NCBI GenBank assembly: GCA_031362725.1
Contig: JANLTC010000229.1
Span: 8,297-72,296 of the forward strand
Reading direction: 5' to 3'
Source: PR03 sp031362725
GTDB taxonomy: Bacteria; Myxococcota_A; UBA9160; PR03
DNA: 64,000 nucleotides
The notes beneath the pieces were generated by a model. The model saw nothing but the letters and a program-made list of their open reading frames with translations. It searched no databases and was not told where the DNA came from. The position numbers and the translations under genes were made by a program. Below are positions 61,069 through 64,000 of this stretch, piece after piece. The first letter of the stretch is position 1. Every line of letters begins with the position of its first letter.

Positions 61069-62871
61069 ATGTATACCGCGTTCTTCGGGCTCCGCGAAAA
61101 ACCCTTTGCCCTGAGTCCCGACCCGCGCTTCCTCTACTTGTCGGAGGCGCACCGCGAAGCGCTTGCCCATCTGCTCTACGGCATCGAGCAGGGCGAGGGT
61201 TTCATCGCGGTCACCGGCGAGGTCGGCACCGGCAAGACGACACTCTGTCGCACGTTGCTGCGACGCCTCGGCGGCGAGGTCGAAGTCGCGTTCCTGTTCA
61301 ATCCCAAACTTTCTGCGCGCGAGCTGCTCGAGTCGATCCTGGTCGAGCTGGGTGCGGAAAAAGTCGCGCGGGAAGCACCGGGTCCCTTGCGGCCTGAGGG
61401 CCCGCAGAGCGCGCGCGAGCTCGTCGATGCGCTGAATCATTTCCTGGTCGAGAAGCACGCGGCCGGCAAGCGCGTGTTGCTGATCGTCGACGAAGCGCAG
61501 GGCCTCGCGCCCGAGACGCTCGAGCAGATCCGGCTGCTCTCCAATCTCGAGACGGAGAACAGCAAGCTGATCCAGATCCTGTTGCTCGGGCAGCCGGAGC
61601 TGGATGCAATGCTCGAGTCGCCCGAGCTGCGTCAACTTCGCCAGCGCATCGGCGTGCGTTGGCGACTCGCACCGCTCTCGCGCGAGGAGACGTCCAACTA
61701 CGTTCGTCACCGTCTGCGTGTTTCCGCCGACGCCGTTCGCGACCACGTCTTCAGTGACACCGCACTCGGCGAAGTGTTCCGCTTCTCGGGCGGGATCCCG
61801 CGCCTCGTGAATCTCGTCTGCGATCGCGCACTGCTCGGCTGCTACGGCGAAGGAACGCCGCAGATCAGTGCTGACGCCGTGAAGCGTGCAGCCGTCGAGT
61901 TGCGCGGCGACGGCGGCGCGACGCGCGACCACGAAGCGTCTGCGTGGCCCGCACTCTGCGCGATGACACTCGCCGCCGCGCTCGCGTTGCTGTTCGCGTT
62001 TGGTGGCCCGCGCGAGGTCGCAGCGCGGCTTGGCCTGGCCGCGCGCGTCGAGCCGCCGATGGCCGTGACGGTGGTTGCGCCGACCCGGGAGGCGGTTGCC
62101 GAGTCGCCACCCGACGTCGCGACACCGCCGCCCGCAAACGAAGGCGTCGCGGATTCAATCGCCACGACGGAAGCGGGTCCAGCCGAGGCGCACGCCGTCC
62201 CGCGTGTCGACGACCTCGCGCGCGCCCTGGCGCTGCGCTCGCCGGGCGTCACCGTCGCGGCGTCGTACGCAGCGATCCTGCGCGCGTGGTCGCTGCCGCC
62301 GAACGATCCTGCGCCGGATCTGCTCTCGTTCCCCGAGCTCGTCACCGAACTCGCCAGCCGCGGGCTCGGCGTGTTCTCGTTCACCGCGACCGACCTCGAC
62401 GTGCTGCGCGTGCTCGATCATCCGGTGCTGCTCGGCATCGATGCGTCCGACGGCGTGCGCCGTGTCGTGGCGCTGCGCCAGTTGGGCGACGGCGAGGCCG
62501 AGTTGGACGGCGTCGTCGAGTCGGGCCCCGTGCGCGTCTCGATCGAAGAGCTGATGAACTACTGGCTCGGGGACGCACATCTCGTGTGGCGCGATTTCGA
62601 GCCGCTGCCCGAACTGATCCGCCCCGGGGACGTGGGCGAAGAGGTGACCTGGCTGCAGCGAGCGCTGAGCGACGCCGGCTTCTCCGCCGGTTCTACATCG
62701 GGTCACTTCGATGCGGCGACCGAGCAAGCCGTGCGCGCGTTCCAGGACGATCGCCATCTCGACGCCGACGGCGCCGTCGGACCGCTCACGAAGATGGCGC
62801 TGTATCGCGCGGCGGGTCGCTACGCAGTGCCTCACGTCGCGGTCTCGCCGCGCGTCGGAGACGCGGGGTGA
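61069..62871 (+). CDS. gspA: GspA/ExeA-type ATPase with peptidoglycan-binding domain
   Basis: The 600-residue protein helps the type II secretion secretin cross and assemble in the cell wall. N-terminal AAA+ ATPase: MYTAFFGLREKPFALSPDPR, Walker A GEVGTGKT (50-57), Walker B LLIVDEAQGL, LILLGQPELD-like sensor (QILLLGQPELD) and GGIPRLVNLVCDRAL. Then a membrane helix (ALCAMTLAAALALLFAFGG), a periplasmic C39-peptidase-like domain without evident catalytic Cys (VLLGIDASDGVRRVVALRQL), and a PG_binding_1 domain (EEVTWLQRALSDAGFSAGST, VRAFQDDRHLDADGAVGPLT). Its stop overlaps gspB (GTGA). Confidence 0.92.
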   Translation: MYTAFFGLREKPFALSPDPRFLYLSEAHREALAHLLYGIEQGEGFIAVTGEVGTGKTTLCRTLLRRLGGEVEVAFLFNPKLSARELLESILVELGAEKVAREAPGPLRPEGPQSARELVDALNHFLVEKHAAGKRVLLIVDEAQGLAPETLEQIRLLSNLETENSKLIQILLLGQPELDAMLESPELRQLRQRIGVRWRLAPLSREETSNYVRHRLRVSADAVRDHVFSDTALGEVFRFSGGIPRLVNLVCDRALLGCYGEGTPQISADAVKRAAVELRGDGGATRDHEASAWPALCAMTLAAALALLFAFGGPREVAARLGLAARVEPPMAVTVVAPTREAVAESPPDVATPPPANEGVADSIATTEAGPAEAHAVPRVDDLARALALRSPGVTVAASYAAILRAWSLPPNDPAPDLLSFPELVTELASRGLGVFSFTATDLDVLRVLDHPVLLGIDASDGVRRVVALRQLGDGEAELDGVVESGPVRVSIEELMNYWLGDAHLVWRDFEPLPELIRPGDVGEEVTWLQRALSDAGFSAGSTSGHFDAATEQAVRAFQDDRHLDADGAVGPLTKMALYRAAGRYAVPHVAVSPRVGDAG

Positions 62872-63629
62872 GCACGATCTTGAAGGCGCTGCGGCGGCTC
62901 GAGGAGCAGAAGTCCGCTGCCTCGCCGCGCCCGCTACGCGATGAAGTGGTGCTCGTGCCGGCGCGCCGCAGGGCGCGCAGCGGTGTCGTCGTTGCACTCG
63001 TCGCAGCGTTCGCGTTCGCCGTGTTGGGCGGAACGGGAGTCTGGCTGCTCGATCGAACGCAAGCGCAGACGGAGGTGCCGCGCGCAGCGTCGGCGATCGA
63101 CGTCGCGGCGCCTCCCTCGATGGCGCCGATGGCCGCGGTCGAGCCGGAGCGCGCGACCGAGGTGACGGTTGCGTCGCAGGACCCGATGGTGACCGCCGCG
63201 CAAGCGCCGAGCGTGCCGATCCCGACCGCGGTGCCCGATTTCGAAGTGGTTCGCCGCCGCGTGGACTCGCAGCGAGCGCTGGCTGCGGCGGTCGAGGAAG
63301 CCGTGACCGTGGAATCGCGCGAAGTCGCCGTCGCGCGTCCGAGCGGCGCCGCGCCGCTGCCCGACACCGAACCCGGATTCGTCGACGAAGCGATCCCGGC
63401 CGCCCGCGTCACGCGCAGCCAGCGTCAGGCGCCGATCCGGGTCGAACGAACGCAATGGCATCCGAGCCCGGAACGCCGCGTCGCATGGGTCGAGATCGAC
63501 GGGGTGACGGCGCTTCGCGAAGTGCGCGAAGGCGAACGCGTGGGCCCCTACGTAGTGCGCGTGATCGAGCCGGCCGCCGTGTCGTTTGCCGACGGGAGCA
63601 GCCTGCTGCGACGCGAGGTCGGGCCGTAG
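62868..63629 (+). CDS. gspB: GspB-type general secretion protein
   Basis: Partner of GspA in secretin assembly. The 253 residues start MSTILKALRRLEEQK, the GspB hallmark. One membrane helix follows (SGVVVALVAAFAFAVLGGTG), then a Pro/Ala-rich periplasmic stretch and a C-terminal PulC/GspB-like domain (RRVAWVEIDGVTALREVREG, ERVGPYVVRVIEPAAVSFAD). GTG start shared with the gspA stop. The type II secretion structural genes are not in the window. Confidence 0.88.
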   Translation: MSTILKALRRLEEQKSAASPRPLRDEVVLVPARRRARSGVVVALVAAFAFAVLGGTGVWLLDRTQAQTEVPRAASAIDVAAPPSMAPMAAVEPERATEVTVASQDPMVTAAQAPSVPIPTAVPDFEVVRRRVDSQRALAAAVEEAVTVESREVAVARPSGAAPLPDTEPGFVDEAIPAARVTRSQRQAPIRVERTQWHPSPERRVAWVEIDGVTALREVREGERVGPYVVRVIEPAAVSFADGSSLLRREVGP

Positions 63630-63643
63630 CCAACGACGGACGG

Positions 63644-64000
63644 TTGCGAGGTGAGCGGGACGCCCGCGCCACCGCTTCGCGCGGCTGGCGAACGGGGGCG
63701 CGGAACCTGCTCGTTGGGATGCTGATGTCGGCGTTCGCCGGGCTCGCGATGGTGGGACTCAGCGAGCTCGTGGTTCGCGTCGTCGCGCCCCAGTCGGCGT
63801 CCTGGCTGGACATCTACCGCCGCGATTCCGCGCTGCCGTTCCACACCGCGCTGCCCAATCTGGATCGGCTGGTCGACACGGGTGAAACCCATTGGAGGAT
63901 CGTCACGGACGACCGTGGATTTCGCGTCGCGTCGCAGCCGGACGCGGCGCACGCTTCACCCGGGTCGCCTTTTGGTGGGACGGTGCTCGCGCTCGGCGAC
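63644..64000 (+). CDS. SGNH/GDSL-hydrolase-like protein, N-terminal part (3' end outside window)
   Basis: The open frame continues past the window end. After a membrane helix (LLVGMLMSAFAGLAMVGLSE) it reads PQSASWLDIYRRDSALPFHT, then TDDRGFRVAS and GGTVLALGD at the edge; the last piece is the strand that leads into the GDSx nucleophile motif of SGNH hydrolases, which would be expected in the next bases. Start is TTG 63644 or ATG 63719. Probably membrane anchored, with the hydrolase outside. Assignment depends on sequence beyond the window. Confidence 0.6.
   Translation, partial: MRGERDARATASRGWRTGARNLLVGMLMSAFAGLAMVGLSELVVRVVAPQSASWLDIYRRDSALPFHTALPNLDRLVDTGETHWRIVTDDRGFRVASQPDAAHASPGSPFGGTVLALGD

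Overview
The window is GC-rich bacterial DNA with dense genes, many joined by ATGA, GTGA or TGATG stop/start overlaps. Gram-negative envelope functions are common: LolA-like carriers, MlaA, GspA/GspB, RND/MMPL exporters, outer-membrane lipoproteins and PEP-CTERM sorting signals. Two sigma-54 activators with intact GAFTGA loops, a sulfotransferase, tandem ArsA-type ATPases and a type II pantothenate kinase suggest a deltaproteobacterium-like or related environmental lineage. That placement is inference; no 16S or ribosomal gene is present.

Layout. 1-2.1 kb: end of pyruvate kinase, then acetate kinase. 2.2-9.8 kb: accessory genes (degenerate metallo-beta-lactamase-like protein, UGT-like glycosyltransferase, decayed PEP-CTERM gene, Gly/His/Tyr-rich secreted protein, glycine-zipper lipoprotein, LOG-family protein, frameshifted SDR-like gene, membrane protein, sulfotransferase). 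9.8-23.8 kb: housekeeping and metabolism (secreted propeller-like protein, DMT transporter, tgt with a tiny basic ORF upstream, acyl-CoA dehydrogenase, pyrE, an intact PEP-CTERM protein, acyl-CoA ligase, FAD dehydrogenase, flavin monooxygenase, glucan phosphorylase, SnoaL-like protein).

23.8-32.1 kb: five minus-strand genes overlapping end to end encode an RND/MMPL exporter, a multi-pass histidine kinase, an NtrC-type response regulator, a LolA-like periplasmic protein and a DUF3419 (BtaA-like) aminocarboxypropyltransferase. A divergent sigma-54 activator without receiver domain (32.4-33.4 kb) has a well-matched -24/-12 promoter in front of it. This looks like a regulated lipid or envelope module.

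33.7-53.1 kb: a rearranged aryl-polyene (xanthomonadin-like) pigment cluster. It has a chorismatase of the XanB2/Hyg5/FkbO type to make the hydroxybenzoate starter, acyl-AMP ligase, ketosynthase plus chain-length factor, two ACPs, two hotdog dehydratases, FabG, two acyltransferases, GT2, methyltransferase, LolA, MMPL exporter, DUF3261 lipoprotein and a COG4648 membrane protein. Within it lie decayed copies: a FabF with a large deletion, nonsense codon and frameshift; a second GT2 reduced to its C-terminus; another KS tail; a thioesterase with a deleted middle; methyltransferase scraps; and a frameshifted small envelope gene. Either the cluster is eroding or it is a merger of two clusters pared down to one working set.

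53.1-64 kb: MlaA, a small zinc-ribbon-like protein, two tandem ArsA ATPases, a BtuF-like protein without signal peptide, an AMIN/FimV-like protein, cupin plus pantothenate kinase, GspA-GspB for type II secretin assembly, and the start of an SGNH-hydrolase-like protein that runs off the window.
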